64,000 bases of DNA, taken from the NCBI GenBank assembly GCA_963169105.1, contig OY720643.1:77917696-77981695 (forward strand), given 5' to 3'. Below the pieces are notes generated by a model that made no database searches, was not told where the DNA came from, and was given only the letters and a program-made list of their open reading frames with translations. The position numbers were made by a program, and so were the translations under genes. Below are positions 1-11,504 of this stretch, one piece after another. How positions within the stretch are numbered: the stretch's first letter is position 1; every line of letters begins with the position of its first letter. This stretch comes from Ceriagrion tenellum. Its lineage: Eukaryota > Arthropoda > Insecta > Odonata > Coenagrionidae.

Positions 1-557
1 TCAAGGCTTTAAATTGCAGACATAATTTTTATTTTCGGTTATTCGATGGCCCCTGTGTCTGTATGGGATATAACTTTTGAATTGTGGTTCAAAGTAAAGG
101 AGTGATGTGAATCATCATTGAACTGGTGTATGTATATTTTAGGGTCATCTTACTGAGGCATATCTTCAATTTCTTTGTAATACACAGTTAACTTTTATTT
201 TTGGAGAAAGTGCAGTTGGATACATATGATGTTCTTCCAACATGATGGTATCCTTGTCATTGTTTCATCTCTGCGGTAAATCTAACAAATGAATGGTTCT
301 CAAGGCACAGAATTGGGTGTGATGTTGTGTTTAGATTTGACCATAGAGATCTCTGGATTTAAATACCTTTCACTTTTGCCAGTGCATTCTCAAGTTAACA
401 TTTGGGATGCATGACAGGTTTGTACATTACTTGGGTTGAAGAGCAATGCAGGTGACTCACTTTCCAGCCACGAAATGCATCAAGGAGGTAGGTGTAGTTC
501 AGAAAATTTGTAGTAATTGTACAGTATTTGATTTTTACTACCACCTCTCTGAAGTTG

Positions 558-715
558 TTAACCACTTGGGTGGGGATGACGAGATATCTCGCCATGTAGA
601 AGTGTCATTTCATGTGGGGATGACGAGATATCTCATCATGCTCGAATATGCATAAAATTTTTTTTCCCACATGAAATGCCCTTTTTGGAAAATCGGTTCA
701 CCAGTCAAGTGGTTA
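558..715. mobile_element. Short MITE-like element with TTAACCACTTG inverted ends
   Basis: The ends TTAACCACTTG (558-568) and CAAGTGGTTAA (705-715) are perfect inverted repeats and similarity continues a few bases inward. A second nested inverted pair, CATTTCATGTGGG near 606 and CCCACATGAAATG near 666, lies inside. A 21-bp segment GTGGGGATGACGAGATATCTC occurs twice, 45 bp apart, and is partly palindromic. TTAA at both edges would fit the target duplication of piggyBac-type elements, but that assignment is inference. There is no coding capacity. Confidence 0.6.
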
Positions 716-1060
716 AGAAAATAGAAGACATCTTTCAATTTTTTCTACCTGAAGGAATTATAATCATGAAAGCCACTAAGAAGACTTTGTCGTTCTGCCG
801 TGGGACTTATGCACCGATCTCTCTCAAGATACTATAGCCATTGATAAGGGCCAAATGGATGAGATCAGTTAGCTTCTACAACTATGAATCTCAACAGTCA
901 AGCCATGCCATGCAAAACACTTGTCTCCTGTATTACCCTGAGGGCATCTTTAATTTTCTTGATATTGAACCACGTTTCTCTGTATGATTCTCAGACTTTA
1001 TTACTCTATGAATTTTACTGGTTCATATATCATTAAGTATGGAATCAAAGCAAGTAACTC

Positions 1061-1120
1061 ATACATCTACATATGTACTACTTTTTGAGCCACCACATGG
1101 GTGTGTGGTAGGGGGTTAGG
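1061..1120 (-). mobile_element. CR1-like LINE 3' tail fragment
   Basis: Read on the minus strand this gives CCCCCTACCACACACCCATG followed by TGGTGGCTC and then a GTAGATGTA end. That is the same 3'-terminal signature that ends the LINE copies at 42205-42259 and 52390-52444. Only the last 60 bases or so are recognisable, so it is a severely 5'-truncated or decayed copy. It is the first of three minus-oriented tails in the window. Confidence 0.75.
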
Positions 1121-2102
1121 ACACCAACTGTGCAAAGATGTAAGGGATAAGGTTTTGGGAGGTGAAATAATGACATATTATGGTTATGTAGTTAGTGGAG
1201 CTTAGTTTTTACTGTGATCACTTATTGTATGCAGAAATAAGGAGTTATTGCTCCTACTTGTTCAGCAATGTATCTCTCTCCATTTATCGCTTCTGTCAGA
1301 CCTAGAGATGTAGCGAGGCGCCATGATAATATTTGCTCTGACACACACCAGTTCTGAATTTCTTGGGCCTAGTACCACCCATCTACATTTCATATCTAAC
1401 GGCAACAGCTTGTCCACAAGATAGCTTGCTATAATCCTATTCAGGCCTGAGCTTGTACAGGTCAGTATAATGAATATTGTGAAGATCGTCCTACCATCCT
1501 CCCTTGTGACATAATTTCAGCTTAAAACACTAAATCATATTTAAAACATTTTCCCTCACAACATTCTGGTTAGTAAAATAGAAAACGTCTACAGGTCAAT
1601 GTTATCATTAACAGTGGCAATTCAAGGTTGGAAAGTCGATGGCTTCTATTGGCATCACAAGATATTGAGCTACACTGTTCTGATATATTACTGTTTACTA
1701 TAGGGTGGTAGTTTTTATTCAAATATGACTATGCCTTGCCGAGTCTGTCTTTAGGCGACTACACAGCAGCCCTGATCATGATAATTTTTGCAAAACAATG
1801 AAGGCGTAACTATCTAACACATGTTCCTCAACCTTCTGAGAGAGTAGAATGCCAGAACTACTATGGAAGCACATTGTTTCAAAAGGAATGTGAGCAGCAG
1901 CTGCTATTCTCCAACAGAACTTGGTGACTACAGGTGATTCTGAAGCGTTCCCTTTCTCAGACTCTACCTATTTATAAAATTAACCAATATTAGCTCATTA
2001 AAAGAATGATACCACTGGAGGTAATTTTTCGACAAGGTGCCAGGCAGTGGGTTTCAAAATCCAAAATAATAATAGTGATAATTGAATCCGTCGAAAAACA
2101 AA

Positions 2103-2108
2103 TTTATT
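2103..2108 (-). terminator. Candidate polyadenylation signal of ISCA2
   Basis: The minus strand reads AATAAA here, about 175 bases past the ISCA2 stop codon. It is the nearest canonical hexamer I found downstream of the stop and would give a 3' UTR of about 190-200 nt. Transcript data would be needed to confirm use. Confidence 0.45.
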
Positions 2109-2280
2109 TCCTACCCTGATATTGATACACTTTGTGCTAGTAAGTAGTATGCATAGATGAATATCATAATGCCATATGCATTAACATCACAGCCTTCGAG
2201 TACATGGAAAACTTTGTTTCTACAGTAAAATTAATCTCAATAAAAATACATATAAGTGTTTAAAACTATCATAACCCTTA

Positions 2281-3353
2281 TCACTCTATTTTAATGCTAA
2301 ATGATGCACCGCAGGAGCATCCTTGCTCTGCTTGTGGATTACCAACTACTCTGAAAGCCGATCGAATCAGTTCTGAATGGAAGTCAATAGTGGATCCTTT
2401 AATATACTCCAATGACGTTTCATCAATAACTACCTTCACTCCATCCTTTTCAAAGATCCTATAAGGTGAAATAAAAGAACATTACAGGACAAGTCGAGAC
2501 AAATAGCATCCAATATGATCTGACAGAATGACGTATTGACATGAGGAATTATAACCAATGAGAGGGCAACATACTCACTTGTCATCATTGTTCACGTCTT
2601 TATCTAGACAAAATTTATACTGAAATCCAGAACATCCTCCTCCTTCCACAATAACCCGTAAACATCTTCCATCCTTCGCAATGACTTTAATTCTTTCCAC
2701 ACAGCTGTCACTTATGCGAATATCATTAGAATTTTGCTGAGGTTGATTGTTCGATATCTCCGCTTGACCAACGGCAGAGGAGTATCTATTTCAATAGAAT
2801 TTGATAAAACATCGCATCAGTTCATACAGAAATGTTTCATTTTGAAAGATAGAAAATATGTATTAAGCGGGAATTTCAAATGTCGAGGGTACGTCAATCA
2901 TGCAATCAACATTATTAATAATTAGAGATTAATACAAAATATTTTCACATGATGACTTAGAATATCAATTTCTGGAGATAATTCAGATCCAAAGAAATAT
3001 AATTCCCGTGGAGGTTAATGCTAAATTGGATGCCAACAATAAAATCGATGATGAAGTAAACCTTCTTCTTCAGATTCTCAGATGGCGGTGAAAAAGCTTT
3101 GAACAGCTGGTCCACACACCATTCCCTTGTGTTTCAAGATCGAATTTTACATTGTACAAGGGAACGTAACACTTTAACAGAGGGGATATGTCACTATACG
3201 CCATTATTAACCATTGAAAAGTGTTAAATAATATTGAATAGAATATAATTATTCCTAAAACCTAGAGTCTTACCGAGATATTTTCTCCAGATTACTAGGA
3301 CTTCTGAAATTGGGCGGAATACTACGTAACAACCGTCTGCACAGCGCCGCCAT
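2281..3353 (-). CDS. ISCA2: Iron-sulfur cluster assembly 2, mitochondrial (ISCA2), three exons
   Basis: Complete spliced gene. CDS segments are 3274-3353, 2579-2785 and 2281-2458, joined at GT/AG sites (donors GTAAGA and GTGAGT, acceptors AATAG and TATAG) to give 154 residues, the same length as human ISCA2 from memory. Residues 1-30 are rich in Arg and Ser with almost no acid (MAALCRRLLRSIPPNF start), as in a mitochondrial presequence. The HesB/IscA fold follows with all three ligand cysteines: Cys78 in EGGGCSGFQYKF, and Cys143 and Cys145 in the C-terminal GCSCGASFSIK. A-type proteins of this family act with ISCA1 and IBA57 late in mitochondrial [4Fe-4S] maturation. The start is fixed by the presequence and by the surrounding TISU motif; an upstream ATG in another frame lies only 28 bases away, which favours a very short 5' UTR. 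The second exon also opens in frame through AATAG, so its exact acceptor is inferred from frame and family fit. It is divergent to the PKC gene and shares its promoter. Confidence 0.95.
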
Positions 3354-3357
3354 GTTG
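3346..3357 (-). promoter_or_regulatory. TISU / YY1-type element at ISCA2 start codon
   Basis: The minus strand reads CAACATGGCGGC with the ISCA2 ATG inside it. This matches the mammalian TISU consensus SAASATGGCGGC at every position and also the YY1/Pho core AANATGGCGGC. TISU is known in mammals as a combined transcription and initiation element of genes with very short 5' UTRs, many of them mitochondrial. Whether it works in the same way in this organism is inference. Confidence 0.6.
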
Positions 3358-3361
3358 GTTC

Positions 3362-3369
3362 TGACGTAA
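3362..3369. promoter_or_regulatory. CRE-like TGACGTAA site
   Basis: TGACGTAA differs from the palindromic CRE (TGACGTCA) at one base and matches the variant bound by CREB/ATF and PAR-bZIP proteins. It lies 9-16 bases upstream of the ISCA2 ATG. The site is short, so chance occurrence is possible. Confidence 0.35.
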
Positions 3370-3374
3370 CGAAA

Positions 3375-3388
3375 GGCATTGTGGGATA
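3375..3388 (-). promoter_or_regulatory. ZNF143/Staf-like motif
   Basis: The minus strand reads TATCCCACAATGCC, which closely fits the core of the Staf/ZNF143 site (CCCANAATGC). This factor family is known to act at bidirectional and housekeeping promoters in vertebrates and at snRNA genes in flies. Its position in the middle of the shared promoter is suggestive; use in this species is unproven. Confidence 0.4.
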
Positions 3389-3565
3389 GCTAATTAGAGT
3401 GCAGTGAATTTTTATCAAAATCGACCTTCATGGCTGTCAAGAAAGCCTTGTTTTTGGAAGAAATTTTAAGGGTTTCCTTATGCGGTTGACACATTATTTT
3501 GTTACTTAATTGGTCTGTTATATCTCCGCAAGAGTTTTGTTTAAGTTGTGGGTCATTCGACGCCA

Positions 3566-3904
3566 ATGTTCACTGGAACCGTAAAGCTGAAAATATGCGA
3601 GGCTTGCGGCTTGAGACCTACGGATTTTCAGAAGCGGCATACTATGGCGTTTGGTAAACCTGATGATCAACCAATTGATCCTTATGTGTCGATAGATGTG
3701 GATGAAAATCAATTTGATCGTTCAAGTACAAAACCGAAGACTTTTGACCCCGTGTGGAATGAAAATTTTACCACCGAAGTGCAAAATGCTGTCAACTTAG
3801 GATTGACTGTTTTCCACGATGCCGCCATCCCACCGGACACTTTTGTGGCTAACTGCAGTATTCCCTTCGAGGAGCTGGCCCACAGGGATCATTCCGATAT
3901 ATGG
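3566..3904 (+). CDS. Pkc98E: Novel protein kinase C (epsilon / Pkc98E class), first coding exon
   Basis: A 113-codon first exon encoding the N-terminal C2 domain of a novel, calcium-independent PKC. MFTGTVKLKICEA opens the domain. EACGLRPT (12-19) sits where PKC-epsilon has its RACK-binding V1-2 octapeptide, DPYVSIDVDE is at 38-47, KTFDPVWNENF at 58-68 and HDAAIPPD (84-91) lies at the pseudo-RACK position. It ends at EELAHRDHSDIW, where the human protein continues DLEPEG. A phase-0 donor GTATGG begins at 3905. The ATG at 3566 is the only in-frame ATG; an in-frame TAA stands at 3542-3544. In this family the rest of the protein is two C1 domains binding diacylglycerol and phorbol ester, then the Ser/Thr kinase domain. 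None of those exons was found in the window. The kinase acts at membranes in diacylglycerol signalling. Confidence 0.93.
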
Positions 3905-4799
3905 GTATGGTTAATATATTTTCTCGTAATTACGCTTTTTCTTGTCCACTTCTCATTGCCCGTTATTTAGTTACGGCTATGTGAAATTACCCAAATTGAG
4001 ATCGCCTTTCTTGCATTTCATTGTGCATTGCTTGCAGTTTCTCTCAATTAGGATCTTCTTTGGTGTAATATTAGATTTGAAAATGATCAATGGATAATAT
4101 ATCAGAAATTATTAATTTATATGTTTTCGTACGCGCGAAAAGGTTGTATATTAACATATGTACTAGAACTGACACTTGACGTAGTCGTCGAGGGCTGCTA
4201 TATTGCCCTAATTGTGGTAATGTGGAGGGTTTTGGAAGTATAGGTTGCCCATCTGGCGAAATGATGATGCCTGCGGTTTAATTGTGATTGCTTCTCCGAG
4301 TTGATTTATGAATTCATAAATCAACATACTCGAAATTTCGTGACTTAAAAGTTGTGCTCTGTGAGTGTTCACGTTGATGTGGTTAAAAAAATATTTTGTC
4401 AGGGTTAGGTGACGGTATTTTAAAGAGTATTTAGTTATAGTCTGGTTCGTTTTGTGTGTGTTTGTGTTTGCGAACATCATTATATTAATGTTTTCGCATC
4501 TCTTTAAGACTTTTTTTCATATGTTCCTCAAATTTGAGACATTGAAGTTAGCGTGTGAAAAATTGAATACTAACGTAACGTATTCTTTGTTCAATACACC
4601 GTATTAGATCGGAGTCGACGAAAACAGGACTATATCATGCATTTGGAGTGATTCAAGTGTCTGGTTTTAACTCGTTCTCCTCAGTAATATAAATGAATGA
4701 GGTGTATTTGTTCCCTTTGCTTGAAGGGAAAGAAGTGTCATTCGTTGAAAGTGAGCGAAAGAGTTACAATTATTATGTTTCATCGGTTGTTTACTAATA

Positions 4800-7700
4800 T
4801 TTCCGTTTTACATATTTGTATAATGTACAGATATATTAGTGTAATTTAATGTATTTTTTATTGGTCCAATTTTTGGGTGTGAAATTGCTATTTTGAGCTT
4901 TCTTCATAGTTCGTATTAATGTGTGGTCGCATGGCAAATTTATGAATATATTTTTTGCTAGCTGCTTTCCAATAATTGCACCCAGGATAGATTTCTGTTT
5001 TACAATTTTGAATTTTGAACACACTGGTGGTTAAGTAAGGATAGATTTTTCTGTTTTTATAGTGAAGAATGAGTGAAATTTATATGGGTGGTGTGTAGGA
5101 TAACTAGGCAAATAACAGCGCACAATTACTGATTTAAGGTTTCTTTGTCTCTCTTCATATCAATTTTTATTCATACCCTATCTTGTGCATTTAAATGCAT
5201 AGGTATATTGGCCTATATTAAGTTTCACTTTTATTTGGATTATCTTATTGAGTGAGGGATGTGCTTAATCCTTGTTTATTTGGAAAGGATATTACATTAC
5301 ATTAGCTATTTTTATTAGCTAGCTTATGCATCATTTTCATTCACTCACATCCAATTGGAAAGTGAATAATAGGGTAGCTCAGCTATTGTAGGCTAGTAGG
5401 AAGATGATCTACTGCCTATTGGTGCAGTATGAATTATTTAATGATTACTTCAGTAATATGTGTTTGCTGAAGTCCCAAGTTTTGTCATGATTGGAATTGT
5501 TAGATCTTCTGTCAGCTTCTTTAGTATGATAATGGTTATCTAGGAGTGAATATGTTATGCTGATGATATTATGAAGAATTGGATAAATGATGCTGTTGAA
5601 AATGTTATTGCAAATTTTTTCAATTGATTTTTTCGAGATATTGGGCTAGACATATTGCTCTTAAGTGACCCATTCTTTTCATATGGGCATTACGCCGTCC
5701 CTTCAAATCTATCTAATTTTCATCAATTTCTTCTCAAGATTTTTTATCAGTGGTCAATGATCCTAAGTGTGGTTTGCTGCAATTCTTCATTTCATTTTGT
5801 TTCTGGCTAGCTCCTTAATTTATTAATTATACCCCATTCAAACATTTGCCATAGTGTGATTCATATATTCTATCACCCTTAGTATTCCTATTCATTCATT
5901 GCTCCTTCTGTTATAGTTTTGAGGAAGCTATCACATTTAATTAAAGAAATATTGTACACAATTTTGAATGTACCCTAGCATATTTCGGTGACCAACGGCC
6001 CTACAAAAATAATGAGTCCTAAGATTAGCTAGATATTCATGGATTGAGTTCTTTGTTTATCGCAGTAATATATGGAAGCCCCATTTTCTGAGTTTCAGAC
6101 TTCTTAATTATCCATTGCTTGTTGTTTTACTTAAAGCTCTTTTGCCTAAGCAATAACATAAACTAGGTTTTAGGCATGTAGAAATGAGGGTGGCTTGAAC
6201 CTAGAATTGTCTAGATGAGGGTCTTGCATTACCTTGATGAACACTGTCACTTCACTATGTTTGTTTGTGTGAACCCTGTGAATGATGATATGAAATTGAC
6301 CTCTGTAGTTCCTTTTTATCTTATCACATTTACATGTGAGGGTCACTGGTGTTCATTCTACATTTGTTGAATGCCCTCGGAGATACCAAAAGTGTGAATG
6401 GTAGGGGGTGTTTGTACATGAGCAAGGCAGTAGGGTTTGGGAGGAACTGTGAAGTGCAATGAAATTTGATTTAACTAAGTGACTTAATTTTTCTTTTTTT
6501 TTCTTTAGTCTTGTTTAATGATGAATTGGAAGTAGGACTTGTTGTACCTTTCTTTTTCACTATCTATTACTCTTCGTCTTTTGCTTCTGCCAATTATAAA
6601 GATGGCATGTGGGGTCAACATGATATCCTTTGTGTCACCCTGAAACTTGGGTGATCTAAAAATTTATAGTAATCTGGCCCCAATGTTTAGCCTCTCAAGC
6701 TGCAGCTTTTAACGTATTGTTTCTACGTTCTATTGGTTTTGTTTCTGATATTGCTTGTTCATTACAGTTAATGACAGCATTTGGCTTTGGCTTGTATTTT
6801 GTGGAGGAAATCTTACTGTCCTTTTTCTTAGATGTTGGCAGCCTGACAGGCATGATGTAACATTAATATTGTTTTGATATATGTTGTCCATCCAACTATT
6901 TTAATTAGAAGGTTATTTAGGATTGACTTCGTGAAGTCATATTGTAATTCTTTTGCTGTATTGATAGCTCTTAATGTACATATTTTCCTTCAACCTGCTA
7001 AAGTTCATCTATGTTTAGTGCTCTCTGCTTTAATTTCTTACTTCACTGTCAGGAATTCATTATTTGTTTGTGTTGATCATTCCTGATGATCTAGGGTATA
7101 ATTTATACTGGATAGTTGTACATTATTTTTTTAAAAGTTTTTTTAAATTAGAATTAAGTTTTGATTGAAATTGATAGTACATTGATGCTAAATTGGGAGT
7201 TCTTTCATTTTACAGCCCGAGTGTTTGCTAGTGCTGTATAGTCATGTAATAGTAATCCATTGAGCGTAAAAGTGTATCTCTAATATTTTTTCATTATTCC
7301 TATATCACTGATTAATCTGATTACACTGATTTTTGCAATGCAAAGATTATAGCACTGTTAATTTGGTCCAAGTTGAAAGACTGAAATTTAGTTGAATCTT
7401 TCTATACCTCAAAATTGCGCATAATTTTTTAGGATGTTAGTTTTGGTTGTATGTAGGGATATTTATGTACTTCATTTCTTTGACCAATCTTCACTTCATA
7501 TAATGGCTGGGTGTAATAGTGTTTAGTCAGCTGTTTTTCCAGTTTATGATGTGAAATACTTTCTTAATTCTTGTGATTTAGGGAAATGGTCATGCACTCA
7601 GTTCAACTAATTAATGTTGAGCATAGCTTGTCTTCATTGTTGACAGGAATGTATCGTCATATCGTAAGATCCAAATGTATTCTATTTTAGGTTCAAGTTT

Positions 7701-10700
7701 TACTTCTATTATATTAAAAAATTACATAAGCTTTTAAATTTGCTTCTTTTTCTGTGGTATCACTTCATGTGAGTTTTGGATTTGTATTTTGAATCCAAGC
7801 CATTGGAAAATCATTTTTGGGATTATGTTTAAAAATTTAGGGTTCAACTTGATGTTAAATTTTGGTTCTTTTAATTTGACATTATTAGGTTTTGCTTTCG
7901 GTAAGGATTGTCAAAAAATTTTCCCTGTGGTGGACTTTTTGGTTAAAAAAATATCAATGGCATTTGTCCCCAAATACCCCTATAAGTAGTCACCTGGGAA
8001 AGCAAATTGATTTTGTGATATCATGTGATAAATATGTCCTTTGTAATGTTTAGGGAGCAAGGGGAATGTTGTAGTAGTGGATGAATGTCAAGCTGAACTA
8101 TTAAACTTATTTTTGATGGGATGAAGGAAAAATATCTTTGTGCAAGAGATTACAAATTAGCAGGGTGGTAATGTGCATAAAATGAAATATCTCAGGTGCC
8201 CTAATGTTTATGTGAGTGTCACAAACTTGATTTTAGTCCTTGATACAAATAGAAGTGGGCCATTATCTTGCGAACATCTGAGAGTAATTAGAGTAATGAG
8301 TATTAGAGATTCATTGATGTGGTTTGCATCACTTAACTATTTACTATTACTGAAATATTTTATACATCCTCTTAAATTTTATTTTGCTGCAAGCCTTGGG
8401 AGAATGGTTAGTGGGTGCAAGTTTCGTATGTTAGCTTTCCTCATTAAGATTATTGCAGTATAGCTGTTGATGTTGGGAAAATAGCTGTGAACGTTAGAAA
8501 ATTTTGGTTTTAGGTCAGACTAATGAACTTGGATCTTTGTAGAGAATTTGGTTTATGTCATTCTATGTGATGGAGTAGGAAGATAGATCAGAAAATGTTT
8601 CAATTATGAGTGATACTATTTCAGTGAACATTGCATACTCACTTGAGCATTAGCCTCATATAGTGGCTTATAGGATTTTTTTCTTGGTTGGCAGTGCATT
8701 GTTGCACAAAAGCTTTTATTCTGGGATTATCCATAGTTAGGGTCTCACACTTGATACAGATCTATTTTGTTGAACATTTTGTTTACCAGCTGAAGATATG
8801 TCAAAGAGTACAAACGTGGTTTAAAGTGTACTATTTGTGTTTAGCATGAGTCGGAAATATTCACCCATTGAGAACCAGGGATGGGTCACTTATGGCCCTT
8901 CATTTTCTTTTATCATTTTTGGTCATCTAATGAATTTAGGTCGTTTTGGTTGATAGTTTGATCAGAGAATACCACCAGTTATTAATGTGTATATTTTGTT
9001 AAGACTTAATTATATAGAATATACCTAATGGCAAACAGACAACATCAGAAGTCCAGCCACTGCGTGTCCCATGGTTAACTTCTATTTGCATGTCCTAGAT
9101 AATTGGACAGCTGCCTCATTTGATCATTGACATTGTAATTGTAAAATTAATATCTAAATAATTATGGAAATTGTGTATTTTTTAAAAAGATTTCATGCCC
9201 TGTGATGTCATCGCGAGTATTTCCTTCTCTTCAGAGGTGGCTATTTAGGTAATGTTTGATTTCCCATGTTGCTCACTTGTCCATAGAGCCCAAAAAAAAC
9301 CAATCTAGTTGTGTTACAAAGTTGTGTAATGTTTGACTTTTGGACATTTCAATTTAGACGTTCGACTTGTGTCCTATGCAAATATGGTTGAGTTCTGCAA
9401 CACACAAACTGTAGGGTTTTGTGACATTCACTTGCAAAAATTGTGGCATCGTGGATTGAAAAACTTGCCTGAGTAGTGGGACAAAGGGACCGTGGAGCAT
9501 TTAACCTTTAAACACCGGATTTTAATGTCCTTCAAAGTCCCTGGCCAAGGATGTTTTGAAGGATTTTTTGCTGTATGGTACCCTTAGAAAGTGCTAGTCC
9601 CAAACTAAATATACTTGGTATTGGTAGTATGTGTAATCATGTATGGTTATCTAGTGCCTATAGGTTGTTGGCATCTTAAAAGTCAGGCTGAAGATACTGT
9701 TAAAATTTTTATTTACTTCAAGAAAATTGTATTGAAAGTCTGTATTTCATTAGCTATAATGTTATTTATGAGTTAATATGTTTTCCAGGTTTCTTTTAAT
9801 GACTTAAAATATCAGAATAAGGGTTTTTCAAGGAAGTAATCGTAGTGTTAGGGATGTTAATGATTTTCTGTGCTCATGCTTACACTATTCGCTCTTCAAT
9901 ATTGTCAGAGTAAGAACTTTGTGCCAGCTGATAAATGCATTTCTGAACCAATCCTCTAATTAGAATGTAAAGCTCACAGGCTAAAGGCCAAAAACCACCA
10001 TCCGTTGGAAACCCGAGAGCTTTACATTCTAAGCATTTGCTGGGAAAGCCTTCAATCTTACAATCCACTTAATTATTTTTATTCAGTCATGTTTTCTTTT
10101 ATTTTTTTTCATTTTAAGCTATTGATGCTCTAGTTTAGGCCCAATGGCTTGTTTTTACCTTACAAATCTGTTGTTTTAGGCTTGTGTACCCCTACAAATC
10201 TGGGAGCGTTTTTTGTAGTTTAGTGATGCCTTATTGTTTCATGTTTTGTCTTACCAATCATTATTAACCATCCTTTATACCATGATATGTCTCAATACAA
10301 ATACGTTTTGCTCTCTGCCTCTCTTTGCTCTTGAAGCCCCGGGCAATTGGCCCATGGTAAACTTTAATCACCATAATCAATGGTGTCCTAAATATTTCCC
10401 GTGGGGGCAGATTGTGCATTAGAGAGGAGGTATCTCTCTGGTCTCTCTCTTTGTTTCCATATTCACATTTATGAAATATTTGTCGAATTACATGATGCAT
10501 AAATAGAGTCATTTGTGCTGCATTTTTCAGTATTTGTATTAGATCTGGAGCAGCCCAATTTATTTAAAATGAATTGGTCAACTTTGGTTTTGTGTCACAT
10601 CTTAGTTTAAGCGAAGCTTAAGTTATTAGGTATTATTGTAAATAGTTATGCTCGGTAAATGAGTCTTTTGACTTAAAAACAAAGTGTGATCTGTTAATCT
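4800..10700. other. CpG-depleted, transposon-poor intron segment
   Basis: No gene and almost no recognisable repeat. The plus strand is visibly T-rich, with G above C in many lines. CpG is rare: about 6 in 7081-8160 by hand count. Long T runs occur near 6490 and 7130. The only mobile fragment I can suggest is a weak LINE tail at 6370-6420. Confidence 0.6.
6370..6420 (-). mobile_element. Possible decayed CR1-like LINE tail
   Basis: On the minus strand CATGTACAAACACCCCCTAC is followed by CATTCACACTTTTGG and, a little further, GAGGGCAT. This aligns loosely with the tail signature CACCCCCTGCCACACACCC...CTTGCAGGGTAT of the copy at 42.2 kb, and more closely upstream with the minus tail near 24.85 kb. 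The core is degenerate, so this is a weak call. Confidence 0.4.
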
Positions 10701-10954
10701 GCATTGTCTTTTATGGCCGCGGAAAAAATTTATCTCATTGCCCAATGTTTTCTGAAGATTTTGAAGATAGGTATTGATCAACCTATTTGATGACTTGTGA
10801 CACATGATACCTATAACTTAGCGGGCCGGAGCCGGGTAACAGGGCTGTAGTTAGGCCATTATTGGCCTAAATTTTGAAAGTTTTCTTTTGTCATACAAGT
10901 TTATTTCCGGGGTTTGTACCGAGACGCGTATTTGGCTTAGTATGGAGGTAATCT

Positions 10955-11030
10955 GGCTCCTCAATAGGGGGTCGATGACCTAAGACACGCGTGCTGCAAG
11001 TGGCTCCCGGTTCGATTTTCGGGGTAGGTC
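10955..11030 (+). mobile_element. tRNA-derived SINE head (degenerate)
   Basis: CCGGTTCGATTTTCGGGG (11007-11024) resembles a tRNA T-arm with B-box GGTTCGATT. A plausible but decayed A-box region precedes it at about the right spacing. It does not fold into a full cloverleaf, so it is more likely a SINE remnant than a tRNA gene. It lies just past the point where CpG density rises. Confidence 0.4.
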
Positions 11031-11504
11031 ATGACTGGTCAAATAGTAAGCAGGAAATATTTGTCGCAATGAGTAATAATCTTGGGTTTCTTCTTTTTTT
11101 TAGCATATATCGAAAATTATAATGCTCTACCTTAAAAACTTTGAAAATATAATCGGGATTGGATATTCTGTCGTGATTACTATTATTTGTACGCACGACT
11201 TCAAAAATTAATTTCGCCGATTCAATTGTTCGTGAAGTCATTGGCCACAGAGGTGTTAAACTTCATCGTACCGAAAGGTCGTTTGATAGTGAAGAGCATG
11301 TCAGGAAGTCGATGAATGGCGGCAATTTCATATTACATCTCGTTCCGCTTGTCCTCCGTAAGTGCTGTCGCTCCGTTTAAATCCCTGTTAGACACTCGTG
11401 ATAACAGCGACAAGATAAACGTTTAAGCTTTGTCTATTTGCCGATATCGCTGTGATACACCTTCCGAGAAAAATGCACTCATGATGATAATAGTTCGTGA
11501 AAAG

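Larger units (their letters stand above)
1..2102. other. Region downstream of ISCA2, no host gene recognised
   Basis: AT-rich, mostly non-coding DNA past the 3' end of ISCA2. I see no conserved reading frame; the longest frames are under 70 codons and one overlaps an inverted-repeat element. It holds a short TTAA-bounded MITE-like element (558-715) and a minus-strand LINE 3' tail (1061-1120). CpG is sparse (about 28 by my hand count in the first 2.28 kb). It could be intergenic DNA or an intron of a neighbour outside the window. Confidence 0.6.
3354..3565. promoter_or_regulatory. Bidirectional promoter between ISCA2 and PKC
   Basis: The two start codons are 212 bases apart on opposite strands, so both 5' UTRs and both core promoters must fit here or in part beyond it, unless PKC has an upstream non-coding exon. 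CpG is frequent from about 3060 to 4750, in contrast to the depleted flanks, as expected of a shared CpG-rich promoter. No clear TATA box was seen near either start. Candidate factor sites are listed separately. Transcription start sites cannot be read from sequence alone. Confidence 0.75.

Noticed and set aside
446..655. Open frame of 69 codons
   Set aside because: It runs into the MITE at 558-715, and the duplicated DEIS-RH words come from that element's internal repeat.
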